In this document: piece after piece, positions 26,877 to 34,452 of the stretch
Layout of the letters: the number at the start of each line of letters is the position of its first letter
Numbering within the stretch: the stretch's first letter is position 1
DNA from: Citrobacter sp. wls619
GTDB lineage: Bacteria; Pseudomonadota; Gammaproteobacteria; Enterobacterales; Enterobacteriaceae
Reading direction: 5' to 3'
Assembly (NCBI RefSeq): GCF_005281345.1
Contig: NZ_SZXJ01000027.1
Location: 460,999 to 524,998, forward strand
Length of the DNA: 64,000 nucleotides
Translations under genes and position numbers: made by a program
Notes under the pieces: generated by a model
What the model was told of the DNA's origin: nothing
Database searches by the model: none
Seen by the model: only the letters and a program-made list of their open reading frames with translations

Positions 26877-28061
26877 ATGGCTGTTTACCATCTCAGTACC
26901 CGTATTAACTCTAATGTTCCGGTTGATTCTTTACTGTATGACCTGTGCATTTATCGCATGGACTCCAGCAGGAGGAAATACTCCTTGGTGGATGTGAAGC
27001 AACAGGGGTTTCTGGGTAACTACGAAACACAGAGTCACATGACCGGAAATATAAATGAGTCACTCTCGACAATTTATATTATGGAAATGAAACTTTACCG
27101 AAAAACCATGTTGCATACGCACTGTGTAACGTCTGTCCCGTTCACTAAAATGTATACACTGGAAGAATTTGCGTCAGGCAAAGCCTGGTCTCCGGTGAAG
27201 CGGGAGAACCCCTGTTATTTTGAGTCAAAAGGGACAATGAAGCCTGAGAGTCAGGGGGGAGAAACAAAACATATTAAGATCACTATCCCGGAACGCCCAT
27301 TTATTGCGAGAAAATATCCTGTTGGTAATCCCAGAGATCCTTTTGAAAGAAATATAATCGAGCAGCAAATAAATAAAAGGTATAATCATTATCCAGATGC
27401 TTTTCCAGATCAAAATTCTGCAAGTACTTGCGGGCCCGCCGCTTTTTATTATTGTATTCAAATGGACCGTCCTGATGTATATGCACAGGCCGCCAGGGAA
27501 TTGTGGGGATATGGAAAGACTAAAATAGGTACGCTGACTATTTCTCCAGGGGAAGGATGTAAACATCCTTCCGGTACATTTTATACAAGTGACGGGAAAC
27601 CCAGGATATTAGGGCTTGACTGGATGACATTGGCTGGGCTTAGCGATTCAGAGAACACTGTGTTGAGTTTTGATACTCTCGATTCTCCAGTGGCAGGGAT
27701 CACTATGTGGCAAACGCTGACAGAGTGGTTCGAAAAGGCTGGTTATGAAAAAGTATTTAGCAATGTTGCCCCTGTTCAGGCAGGTATCCAGGGAATCCGA
27801 GATCTAAATGAATATGCCCAAAAGGGTTATAGAGTTGTCACATTGATTAATGATGGGCTTTTAAAACGAAGCGATTCGAATTTAACGGTACCAACACACT
27901 GGATTGTTTGGGATGGGCCTGCTACACAGGATTCCAGCGGATATATGCATTTGGATTTATTTTCATGGGGTAACGTTTACGATCAAATAAAATATAAAAA
28001 AGATGCTTCGTTTTTTGTTTCTAGGTTTTTTGGAGGAATGGTTTTTAAGCCATTGAAATAA
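26877..28061 (+). CDS. Putative T6SS papain-like cysteine effector
   Basis: 394 residues, 2 bp after the PAAR gene. I do not recognise a named family. The N-terminal half (1-140) is rich in beta-type sequence, likely an adaptor for the PAAR protein. The C-terminal half looks like a papain-fold cysteine hydrolase: Cys185 in STCGPAAFYY, His341 in VPTHWIVWDG, and Asp360 or Asn366 in LDLFSWGNVYDQ, the order Cys-His-Asp/Asn of NlpC/C39-like enzymes. No signal peptide is present, as expected for a T6SS cargo. Position after PAAR and before a lipoprotein is the usual effector-immunity order. The target could be peptidoglycan or a protein; undecided. Confidence 0.6.
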   Translation: MAVYHLSTRINSNVPVDSLLYDLCIYRMDSSRRKYSLVDVKQQGFLGNYETQSHMTGNINESLSTIYIMEMKLYRKTMLHTHCVTSVPFTKMYTLEEFASGKAWSPVKRENPCYFESKGTMKPESQGGETKHIKITIPERPFIARKYPVGNPRDPFERNIIEQQINKRYNHYPDAFPDQNSASTCGPAAFYYCIQMDRPDVYAQAARELWGYGKTKIGTLTISPGEGCKHPSGTFYTSDGKPRILGLDWMTLAGLSDSENTVLSFDTLDSPVAGITMWQTLTEWFEKAGYEKVFSNVAPVQAGIQGIRDLNEYAQKGYRVVTLINDGLLKRSDSNLTVPTHWIVWDGPATQDSSGYMHLDLFSWGNVYDQIKYKKDASFFVSRFFGGMVFKPLK

Positions 28062-28062
28062 A

Positions 28063-28464
28063 ATGAGATTATCATTGGGTGTTTTTTCCATATTCATTTT
28101 ATCAGGGTGCACGTTACGCGCCGAATTTGCTCCAGAAAAAAATGAGCTTTATGATGCATTAGTTGGTGCACCTTACTATGCTCAGATAAATATTTTGGGT
28201 GGGAATGTTGCCACACTGACAAATTCTCATGGCGATAGGGAATTTGTTGGGAATATATCACCTAGTGATACAGGGCTATACTTAGCCCATTGCAACAATG
28301 ACAAATATGATAATAATTGCATACAAATTAGGGGAGTACCGACAAAAAAAGGAGTGATTAAAGTTAAAGTATCTGGATTTTTCAATGTGGCAATGTTTCA
28401 AAAATCTAGTGAATTCGATAAAACCTATACTATTACGGTCAAAGATTCAGAAGGATCTTCTTAA
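28063..28464 (+). CDS. Putative immunity lipoprotein
   Basis: 133 residues, directly after the effector candidate (1 bp gap). Type II signal peptide with lipobox ILSGC (Cys16), so it should be anchored on the periplasmic side of a membrane. The mature part is small and beta-rich (YAQINILGGNVATLTNSHGDREFVGNISPSDTGLYLAHC...). No family is recognised. Periplasmic location suits a protein that neutralises a T6SS toxin delivered into the periplasm. The AT-rich composition matches the effector gene and differs from the flanking genes. The immunity role rests on position only. Confidence 0.5.
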   Translation: MRLSLGVFSIFILSGCTLRAEFAPEKNELYDALVGAPYYAQINILGGNVATLTNSHGDREFVGNISPSDTGLYLAHCNNDKYDNNCIQIRGVPTKKGVIKVKVSGFFNVAMFQKSSEFDKTYTITVKDSEGSS

Positions 28465-28494
28465 GATCGTTTGAGAGGCGCTCTCAGCATAGCC

Positions 28495-28544
28495 CATCAA
28501 GATACGAGAACCCGCTCAGAGAGAGGTTTTCTCATTTCTTGATG
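28495..28544 (+). terminator. Imperfect hairpin after the cassette
   Basis: Arms CATCAAG/CTTGATG and GAGAACC/GGTTTTCTC enclose a loop. It starts 31 bp after the lipoprotein stop and ends the cassette transcription unit. The T-run is inside rather than after the stem, so efficiency is uncertain. Confidence 0.45.
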
Positions 28545-28586
28545 GTTAAAAATAGCATTAACGTACAATATTAGGTGCTGAATCAT

Positions 28587-28627
28587 CCGCGCCACACGCG
28601 CACGCAGCAGTTTTTGTCGAAAGTTCT
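28587..28627 (+). repeat. Direct repeat copy 2 (ATPase 3'-end remnant)
   Basis: 41 bases identical to 26058-26098. Together with its flanks it still encodes [18 protein letters not shown] and a TAA stop, but no reading frame leads into it. It is followed within 20 bp by a strong hairpin, so this is probably the ancestral end of the ABC operon. Confidence 0.95.
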
Positions 28628-28647
28628 GTAAATACGCGGAAGAGCGT

Positions 28648-28669
28648 TGCGGCACAGGATTGTGCCGCA
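28648..28669. terminator. Perfect hairpin, ancestral operon end
   Basis: TGCGGCACA, loop GGAT, TGTGCCGCA: nine perfect pairs. It lies between the ATPase remnant and the convergent quinone reductase gene. It probably served the ABC operon before the cassette came in and serves the reductase from the other side. Confidence 0.7.
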
Positions 28670-28675
28670 CAGCAA

Positions 28676-29665
28676 TTACAGGGTAGCGACGATTTTGCCT
28701 ACCTGACCGTTGGCTTCCATGTACTGGTGTGCCTCAACGATGTCATCAAACGCAAAGGTTTTATCAATCAGTGGTTTGAGTTGCCCCGATTGCAATCCTT
28801 CAAGGATGAAATGTTTAGCTCGTGCCAGTTTTTCAGCATCAGTGGTGATTTCGAAAAGCTCATAGCCGCGGAAGGTCAAATGGCGGCCAAGGATCTCAAT
28901 CACCGGGATCGACAAATCGCGACCATCCAGCGAACCGTACTGGAAAAATAACCCTCCGGCAGGCATTACCTGGGCTATTTTCGCCACACCGGGGCCGCCG
29001 ACCGGATCGAAGACCACGCGGGTACCTTTACCATCGGTTATACGGTTAATTTCTGCGACCAGGTCCTGCTCCTGACTGGCAATGACCTCAGCGGCACCCA
29101 GTTGCAACAGGGCGTCGCGTTTCTCATGGGTTCGCGTCATCGCAATAGGTGTTGCACCTACCATGTTGGCGATCTGAATTGCGGCCAGACCAACACTGCT
29201 GGACGCGGCATTGATCAGCACGTAATCGCCAGGCCCGATATTGGCATACTCCACCAGCGCGCCAAAAGCAGTCACATACATCATCCAGCTGGCGGCGGCC
29301 TCGGCAAAGCTCAGGTTTTCCGGATGTTTGACGACCGCATGAGCAGGCGCATTGACGATTTCGCCATACATACCGTACTGATGAAAGCTGAATGCCGGAA
29401 TGACGCTCACGCGATCGCCTGGTGCGAACTCGTGCACATTGTCACCGACGGCTTCAACAATGCCGGAGGCTTCATAGCCCAGGCGAGCAGGAAAATTGGG
29501 TTGGTAAATATACTGACCGGTACGGTACATAATTTCCGCCCGATTAATACCTATTGCACGAACGCGGATCTGAACATCGTTTGCAAGCGGTGCCGGGGTC
29601 TGAATATCCTGAATATTCAGCACATCAGCGCCACCTATTTGATTGAAAACCACAACTTTAGACAT
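28676..29665 (-). CDS. Zinc-free quinone reductase, MDR family
   Basis: 329 residues from the ATG at 29665 (GAGGT ribosome site); the frame is open to 29752 but that part lacks likeness to the family. Medium-chain reductase: N-terminal VVVFNQIGGADVLNIQDIQTPAPLANDVQIRVRAIGINRAEIMYRTGQY, PARLGYEASGIVEAVGDNV, Rossmann segment VLINAASSSVGLAAIQIANMVGATPIAMTRT and FDPVGGPGVAKI. The Zn ligands of alcohol dehydrogenases are absent. It should reduce quinones or alpha,beta-unsaturated carbonyls with NADPH. It is divergent from nothing but lies directly after a LysR gene on the same strand, so a shared regulation is likely. Confidence 0.83.
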   Translation of the reverse strand: MSKVVVFNQIGGADVLNIQDIQTPAPLANDVQIRVRAIGINRAEIMYRTGQYIYQPNFPARLGYEASGIVEAVGDNVHEFAPGDRVSVIPAFSFHQYGMYGEIVNAPAHAVVKHPENLSFAEAAASWMMYVTAFGALVEYANIGPGDYVLINAASSSVGLAAIQIANMVGATPIAMTRTHEKRDALLQLGAAEVIASQEQDLVAEINRITDGKGTRVVFDPVGGPGVAKIAQVMPAGGLFFQYGSLDGRDLSIPVIEILGRHLTFRGYELFEITTDAEKLARAKHFILEGLQSGQLKPLIDKTFAFDDIVEAHQYMEANGQVGKIVATL

Positions 29666-29754
29666 AACGGACCTCGGTAAATTGTTCTGACTTGAGTCCG
29701 CACAATGTATCGGTTCTGGTGGGGGTGAAAAACCGCCATTACGGAACTTCACTA

Positions 29755-30684
29755 TTACTCAAATTGTAATAATCCCTGAAGCCGTGGTTTTTGCTGTACG
29801 AAAAGCTGACTCAGCCAGTCAATAAAAACCCGCACGCGCGGGGCCAAATAGCGCCTGTTCGGGTAGAGAACAGACACCGGTTTAGCTTCTCCCGCATAGT
29901 CACGCAGCACCTCAATCAGTTGTCCCGACTGGAGGTAGGGTGCCAGTACGGCGTGAACGCCGTGTATGATCCCCAGTCCAGATAAACAACCGGTTAGCAG
30001 AATGTCGGAGTTGTCTACGCACATTCTGCTTGCTGGCACGACAGATACCGTTTTCCCATCGTTGATGAAGGACCACTCCAGCGCGTCACGATGACGTTCG
30101 CTAAAGAAGTTGAGTGCCTGATGCTGAGCTAAATCATCCGGTGTCTGTGGGATGCCCCGTGTAGCCAGATAATCTGCGGACGCACAGGTCACCATTTTTA
30201 CCTCGCCAAGTCGTCGGGATATTAGCGAGGAGTCCTGCAATTCGCCAATGCGGATCATGCAGTCGATCCCCTCCGCAAGCAGATCAATTTTGCGGTCAGT
30301 GGAGGTGAGAACAATCTCAACGTCCGGATAGCGAGACTGAAAGTCGCTTAGCGCGGGGACTATAATCGAGTGAGCCAGCGACAGTGGCGCGTTGATCCTG
30401 AGCTTTCCACGCGGAGGCCGTGTTGGTGAGAAAGAGGCCATGATGTCATCCACGTCACCCAGCAGTGCTTTGGTCCGTCGGTAAAATGCGTCACCTTCTT
30501 CGGTCAGGGTAACCTTCCGCGTCGTGCGGTTTAGGAGTTTCGTCCCCAGATCGTCCTCAAGATGCTGAATTGCTTTCGTCACCGCGGGGCGGTGCAGGTG
30601 CAACACATCAGCGGCTTTGGCAAAACCACCTTGTTCGACAACCTGCACAAAAATGCTCATATATTCAAACATACTCGAACGCAT
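29755..30684 (-). CDS. LysR-family regulator
   Basis: 309 residues. The winged HTH is in the first 65 residues (MSIFVQVVEQGGFAKAADVLHLHRPAVTKAIQHLEDDLGTKLLNRTTRKVTLTEEG), of the CrgA/DhcR subgroup. The effector domain follows (about 95-300). The next ATG (30672) is an alternative start. It lies upstream of the quinone reductase on the same strand and divergent from a GST-like gene with 131 bp between them, so it could govern both. This would be a small electrophile or quinone response unit; the inducer is not evident. Confidence 0.82.
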   Translation of the reverse strand: MRSSMFEYMSIFVQVVEQGGFAKAADVLHLHRPAVTKAIQHLEDDLGTKLLNRTTRKVTLTEEGDAFYRRTKALLGDVDDIMASFSPTRPPRGKLRINAPLSLAHSIIVPALSDFQSRYPDVEIVLTSTDRKIDLLAEGIDCMIRIGELQDSSLISRRLGEVKMVTCASADYLATRGIPQTPDDLAQHQALNFFSERHRDALEWSFINDGKTVSVVPASRMCVDNSDILLTGCLSGLGIIHGVHAVLAPYLQSGQLIEVLRDYAGEAKPVSVLYPNRRYLAPRVRVFIDWLSQLFVQQKPRLQGLLQFE

Positions 30685-30815
30685 CTCTTATTCTCTCCCG
30701 TATCCGTTATGACGGTTGTGGTTTCCGACATTGTTATTATGAGAGTAATAATCCAGGCTGCATAGATTGTCGAATGCTGCTCTACACTTAGGGTTTTAAC
30801 ATTGAGGGTTGCAGC

Positions 30816-31433
30816 ATGATTAAAGTCTATGGGGTACCGGGCTGGGGATCGGCCATCAGTGAAGTGATGCTTACACTGGCGGAGATCCCTTACACGTTTA
30901 TTAATGTGGACGGCTTTGACAGCGACGGGCCGTCGCGGGCGTTGCTAAAAACAATGAATCCGCTGTGTCAGGTGCCCACACTGATACTGGAAAATGGCAA
31001 TGTGATGACGGAAACGGCGGCTATTGCGCTGATGATTCTGGACAGCAGGCCCGAACTGGCGCCGCCTGTCGGACATGTAGAACGTCAGCAATTTCAGCGC
31101 CTGCTGATATGGCTGGTGGCAAATGTCTATCCCACGTTCACGTATGCTGACTATCCCGAACGCTGGACGCCTGATGCCCCGGCGCAGTTGAAAAAGGGCT
31201 GTATTGAGTACCGTAAATCGCTTTATATGTGGCTGAATGACCAGCTAAGCGCCGAACCGTACGCGTTTGGCGATCAGCTCACGTTGCTGGATGTTTATAT
31301 TGCCGTTCTGCGCACCTGGGGGCCTGGACATGACTGGTTCCAGGACAATACGCCCAATATCAGCGCCATCGCGGACGCGGTTTGTCAAATCCCGCGGCTG
31401 CGTACTGTACTGAAAGATAATAGAATTATTTGA
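30816..31433 (+). CDS. Glutathione S-transferase-like protein
   Basis: 205 residues. N-terminal thioredoxin-like domain (MIKVYGVPGWGSAISEVMLTLAEIPYTFINVDGF...NPLCQVPTLILENGNVMTETAAIALMILD) with the cis-Pro in QVPTL and the glutathione-contacting ETAAI. The helical C-terminal domain follows (about 85-205), with LTLLDVYIAVLRTW, the N-capping box of GSTs. The usual catalytic Ser or Cys near residue 10 is replaced by GWGSA, where Ser12 may serve. It is divergent from the LysR gene. It likely conjugates glutathione to an electrophile; the substrate is unknown. Confidence 0.8.
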   Translation: MIKVYGVPGWGSAISEVMLTLAEIPYTFINVDGFDSDGPSRALLKTMNPLCQVPTLILENGNVMTETAAIALMILDSRPELAPPVGHVERQQFQRLLIWLVANVYPTFTYADYPERWTPDAPAQLKKGCIEYRKSLYMWLNDQLSAEPYAFGDQLTLLDVYIAVLRTWGPGHDWFQDNTPNISAIADAVCQIPRLRTVLKDNRII

Positions 31434-31445
31434 CGCGATGAACGC

Positions 31446-32360
31446 TTAAAACATGTCTTGCCCCTGTTCGCGGATCATCCTGATAAGTCGTTCTGTGATG
31501 GGAGAGGGGCTGCGATCCTTGAGTCGACCAAGAATAAAATGACGGGAATTTGCTGTTCCTTCCAGCGGGATTTCCTTCAATTGTTTATATACCACGCCGC
31601 CCTTGGTCAAATTACGCCGGGGTATGAAGCCCAGTAATTCTTTATTTGCCGCAAGGATTTTGGGCATAAGATGAAACGATGATGTTTCTATCTGGGCTCG
31701 CGGTGGCGGAAGCCCCCGGCTAATAAAAAACTGATCGATCCAGCGTCGGGAGGCCGTATTTTTCCCCGATAACAACCATTTGTATTCGACAAGATCTTGA
31801 GGCGTAATTGACTTCAACTCTTTTGTGAAAATAGGATGCTCGCAGCTGCCGACTAAAACCACAGCATCCTCCATTATCGGGTAGATAATGGCGTTTTCAT
31901 AGCTGATTGTTTTAGTAACAATAATGATATCTAACTGATAATTCTGCAGATTATCCCAAAGGTAATTATTCACTCCGGGAACAATTTCGAGCATAGCGAG
32001 GGGGTTTTCTGTCAGGAAAGCCTGACACAGTTTAGGTATGAGATATTCAGCGACAGTCGGTACACAGCCTATACGTATTTTGCCTGACACCCCGCGAACA
32101 TAGTTTTCGAGGTCCTGCTCCGTTTGCTCCATAAAAAAACAGAGCTTTCTGGCCCGTTCGCGCATTAATTCGCCCGCGGCGGTAAGCGTTATACCGTGCC
32201 CGCTGCGGGTCAATAATTGTGTACCCACTTCCTCTTCCAGACGCTGGATGCATTTTGACAGCGCAGGTTGCGAGCGCCCAAGGCGTTCTGAGGCTTGAGC
32301 GAGGCTACCCACTTCTGCAATAACATAAAAAAACGTCAAATCGCGAATATTGAGATTCAT
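31446..32360 (-). CDS. LysR-family regulator of the hydroxyacid operon
   Basis: 304 residues: HTH in 1-60 (NIRDLTFFYVIAEVGSLAQASERLGRSQPALSKCIQRLEEEVGTQLLTRSGHGITLT), effector domain 90-300. It is convergent with the GST gene (12 bp apart) and divergent from the dehydrogenase-RraA-transporter-malate dehydrogenase operon, with about 350 bp between. By LysR custom it would activate that operon with a pathway substrate as co-inducer. The ligand is unknown, but a dicarboxylic hydroxy acid fits. Confidence 0.82.
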   Translation of the reverse strand: MNLNIRDLTFFYVIAEVGSLAQASERLGRSQPALSKCIQRLEEEVGTQLLTRSGHGITLTAAGELMRERARKLCFFMEQTEQDLENYVRGVSGKIRIGCVPTVAEYLIPKLCQAFLTENPLAMLEIVPGVNNYLWDNLQNYQLDIIIVTKTISYENAIIYPIMEDAVVLVGSCEHPIFTKELKSITPQDLVEYKWLLSGKNTASRRWIDQFFISRGLPPPRAQIETSSFHLMPKILAANKELLGFIPRRNLTKGGVVYKQLKEIPLEGTANSRHFILGRLKDRSPSPITERLIRMIREQGQDMF

Positions 32361-32708
32361 GACTCTACAGCACCTTTTCCCATCCGCCCGGTATTAGCGT
32401 CACAGCATGGTAGAGAATGACGCGCCATTATTTTTTGACCTGACAGCAAAAAGATGACGTTTTCTCTTGCATAAAAAGTAAGAAAATACGGCGAAATGTG
32501 TGAACCATGCCGCCTGTCAGTTCCGAATTATTACGCAATGACATCCTGATGAATTAATGCAACCAACTGTATTTTATGATGTTTATAAGCGCATTTTGTT
32601 TTTACGCTATTTAACGAAAAGTTATTGCCGCTATCAATATTATTGCCTATTGCGTCGCCTTGTCCTGGGGTAAAAATCTCCCATCCCGACTATGGCAAGG
32701 AGATGAGG
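32361..32708. other. 348-bp divergent control region
   Basis: No gene is supported. It lies between divergent lysR and the hydroxyacid operon and must hold both promoters. It is AT-rich with T-runs near 32590-32610. LysR-type T-N11-A sites can be found, but none stands out enough to place. Confidence 0.5.
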
Positions 32709-33674
32709 ATGCGTTTTACCGTATTAATGACGGCACCAAAACTGGCGCCGAAGGGTGTTAAAAAACTAATAGATGCTGACTGTAAAATAATCTATGTAAA
32801 TGATTCAACAGATCCGCAGGCGATCCTGTCGATTTTATCCACTGAGCCTGTTGATGCCGTCATTTCACGCACGATGACGCTAACGGGCGAAGCTATCCGT
32901 GCTTGTCCAACGCTGAAAGTCATCACCAAACATGGCGTAGGCGTAAGCAACATTGATGTCGATGCGGCGACGGAACGAAATATTCCCGTCCTCGTGACGC
33001 CGGGAACAAACTCACAATCGGTTGCCGAACTGGCATTAGGGCTTATGCTGGCGGCCGCCAGGCGCATTGCATCCTATGACCGGGATTTACGCACAGGGAA
33101 CTGGAGCCGCGCCGGAAACGGCCAACAATTAAGTGGACGCACTTTGGGATTGGTGGGTTTTGGCCAAATAGGACAAACGCTGGCTCAATTCTGTATAGCG
33201 CTGGGCATGAAGGTCGTCGCTTACGATCCCATGCTCAAGGCCAGCCCAATCGAACAGGTCACACTTGTCAACGATTTACCGGCGTTGCTTCGCCAAAGCC
33301 AGGTGCTCAGCCTGCATTGTCCGCTGGTTCCCGCTACCCGAAATCTGATTAACGAAGAGGCGCTTTCACTACTGCCTGATGGTGCAATTCTGGTTAATAC
33401 CGCCAGAGGGCCGCTGATTGATGAAAATGCGCTGGTAGCTGCTTTGCAGAGTGGAAAACTTGCAGGCGCAGGTCTGGACACTTTCGTTAATGAACCACTG
33501 CCCCTCAGCGATGCTATTGCCTCACAACCCACCGTTGTTATGACCCCGCATGTTGGCGGGTCCACGCCTGATGCGTTAGACGCGATGGCTGCGCATGCCG
33601 CTGACAACGTGATTAATTTCCTTAACGGAAAACCGTTATCCCCGAGTCTGTGTGTTAACCACCTGATTAAATAA
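32709..33674 (+). CDS. D-2-hydroxyacid dehydrogenase
   Basis: 321 residues from the ATG at 32709 (AAGGAGATGAGG before it). NAD-dependent D-isomer-specific dehydrogenase of the SerA/PdxB type. Rossmann loop GLVGFGQIGQTLAQF (about 140-155), signature LHCPLVPATRNLINEEALSLLPDGAILVNTARGPLIDENAL, catalytic Arg in NTARG, Glu in FVNEPLP and His in MTPHVGGST. No ACT domain, so it is a catabolic or general enzyme rather than SerA. It is first in an operon with an RraA-like protein, a DASS transporter and a malate dehydrogenase paralogue. A D-malate-like or other D-2-hydroxy dicarboxylate is the likely substrate; this is inference. Confidence 0.83.
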   Translation: MRFTVLMTAPKLAPKGVKKLIDADCKIIYVNDSTDPQAILSILSTEPVDAVISRTMTLTGEAIRACPTLKVITKHGVGVSNIDVDAATERNIPVLVTPGTNSQSVAELALGLMLAAARRIASYDRDLRTGNWSRAGNGQQLSGRTLGLVGFGQIGQTLAQFCIALGMKVVAYDPMLKASPIEQVTLVNDLPALLRQSQVLSLHCPLVPATRNLINEEALSLLPDGAILVNTARGPLIDENALVAALQSGKLAGAGLDTFVNEPLPLSDAIASQPTVVMTPHVGGSTPDALDAMAAHAADNVINFLNGKPLSPSLCVNHLIK

Positions 33675-33699
33675 TATTTACGACGTACTGGAGAATAAA

Positions 33700-34398
33700 A
33701 TGTCTATTGGATTCAGAGTCTTTACTCAACGTGAACTGCCTACAGCTGATGTTATCGAAGGTTTCAAAACCATACCAGCAGCAAATATTGCCGACTGTAT
33801 GGGGCGCCTGAGCGCGATGAATTGCCGCATCCGACGCATGACGGCACCTGCGGAACAAAATATGGTTGGTGTCGCGCTGACGGTAAAAGCGCGTCCTGGC
33901 GACAATCTGATGATGCACAAAGCGCTGAACATGATTAAACCTGGCGACATTCTGATCGTCTCCAATGAAGGGGACAGCAGCCAGTCGCTGATGGGCGAGA
34001 TCATGGTCGCCTATGCCAAATCTCAAGGCATTGCGGGCATCGTGCTGGACGGACCAATGCGTGATCTTGATACCATCTATGCAATGGGGGTTCCAGTTTA
34101 TGCGACAGGTCATACCCCAGGCGGCCCATTCAAAGAAGGTCCAGGCGAAGTCAATGTTCCTGTCGCTTGCGGCAATATTCACGTTACGCCGGGCGATATT
34201 ATCGTCGGAGACAGTGATGGCGTCATTGTGATCCCTAAACATGATGCGGCAAAATTGCTGGAAGAAGCTCGCAAGTTTTCTGCCAACGACCATGCAAAAC
34301 TGGTTGCGGCGCAAACCGGAAAAGCCGATCGCAGTTGGGTGGATAAAGCGCTCGCGGCGAAAGGCTGCGAAACGATTGACGCTGTTTATCCGGGTTAA
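33700..34398 (+). CDS. RraA-like aldolase/oxaloacetate decarboxylase
   Basis: 232 residues of the HMG/CHA aldolase-RraA family, class II, metal-dependent. Landmarks: IPAANIADCMGRLSAMN, ALTVKARPGDNLMMHKALNMIKPGDILIVSNEGD, MGEIMVAYAKSQGIAGIVLDGPMRDLD (Arg and Asp of DGxxRD bind pyruvate and metal), and GDIIVGDSDGVIVIPKHDA. Members split 4-hydroxy-4-methyl-2-oxoglutarate or 4-carboxy-4-hydroxy-2-oxoadipate into pyruvate and also decarboxylate oxaloacetate. The neighbours (two hydroxyacid dehydrogenases and a dicarboxylate transporter) favour oxaloacetate or a related oxo acid. It is clearly not the RNase E inhibitor RraA itself, which is shorter. Confidence 0.82.
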   Translation: MSIGFRVFTQRELPTADVIEGFKTIPAANIADCMGRLSAMNCRIRRMTAPAEQNMVGVALTVKARPGDNLMMHKALNMIKPGDILIVSNEGDSSQSLMGEIMVAYAKSQGIAGIVLDGPMRDLDTIYAMGVPVYATGHTPGGPFKEGPGEVNVPVACGNIHVTPGDIIVGDSDGVIVIPKHDAAKLLEEARKFSANDHAKLVAAQTGKADRSWVDKALAAKGCETIDAVYPG

Positions 34399-34452
34399 CT
34401 CTACAGATGCCAGCCACGTTTGTGGCTGGCTTGCTCAAATAGGCTAATAATA

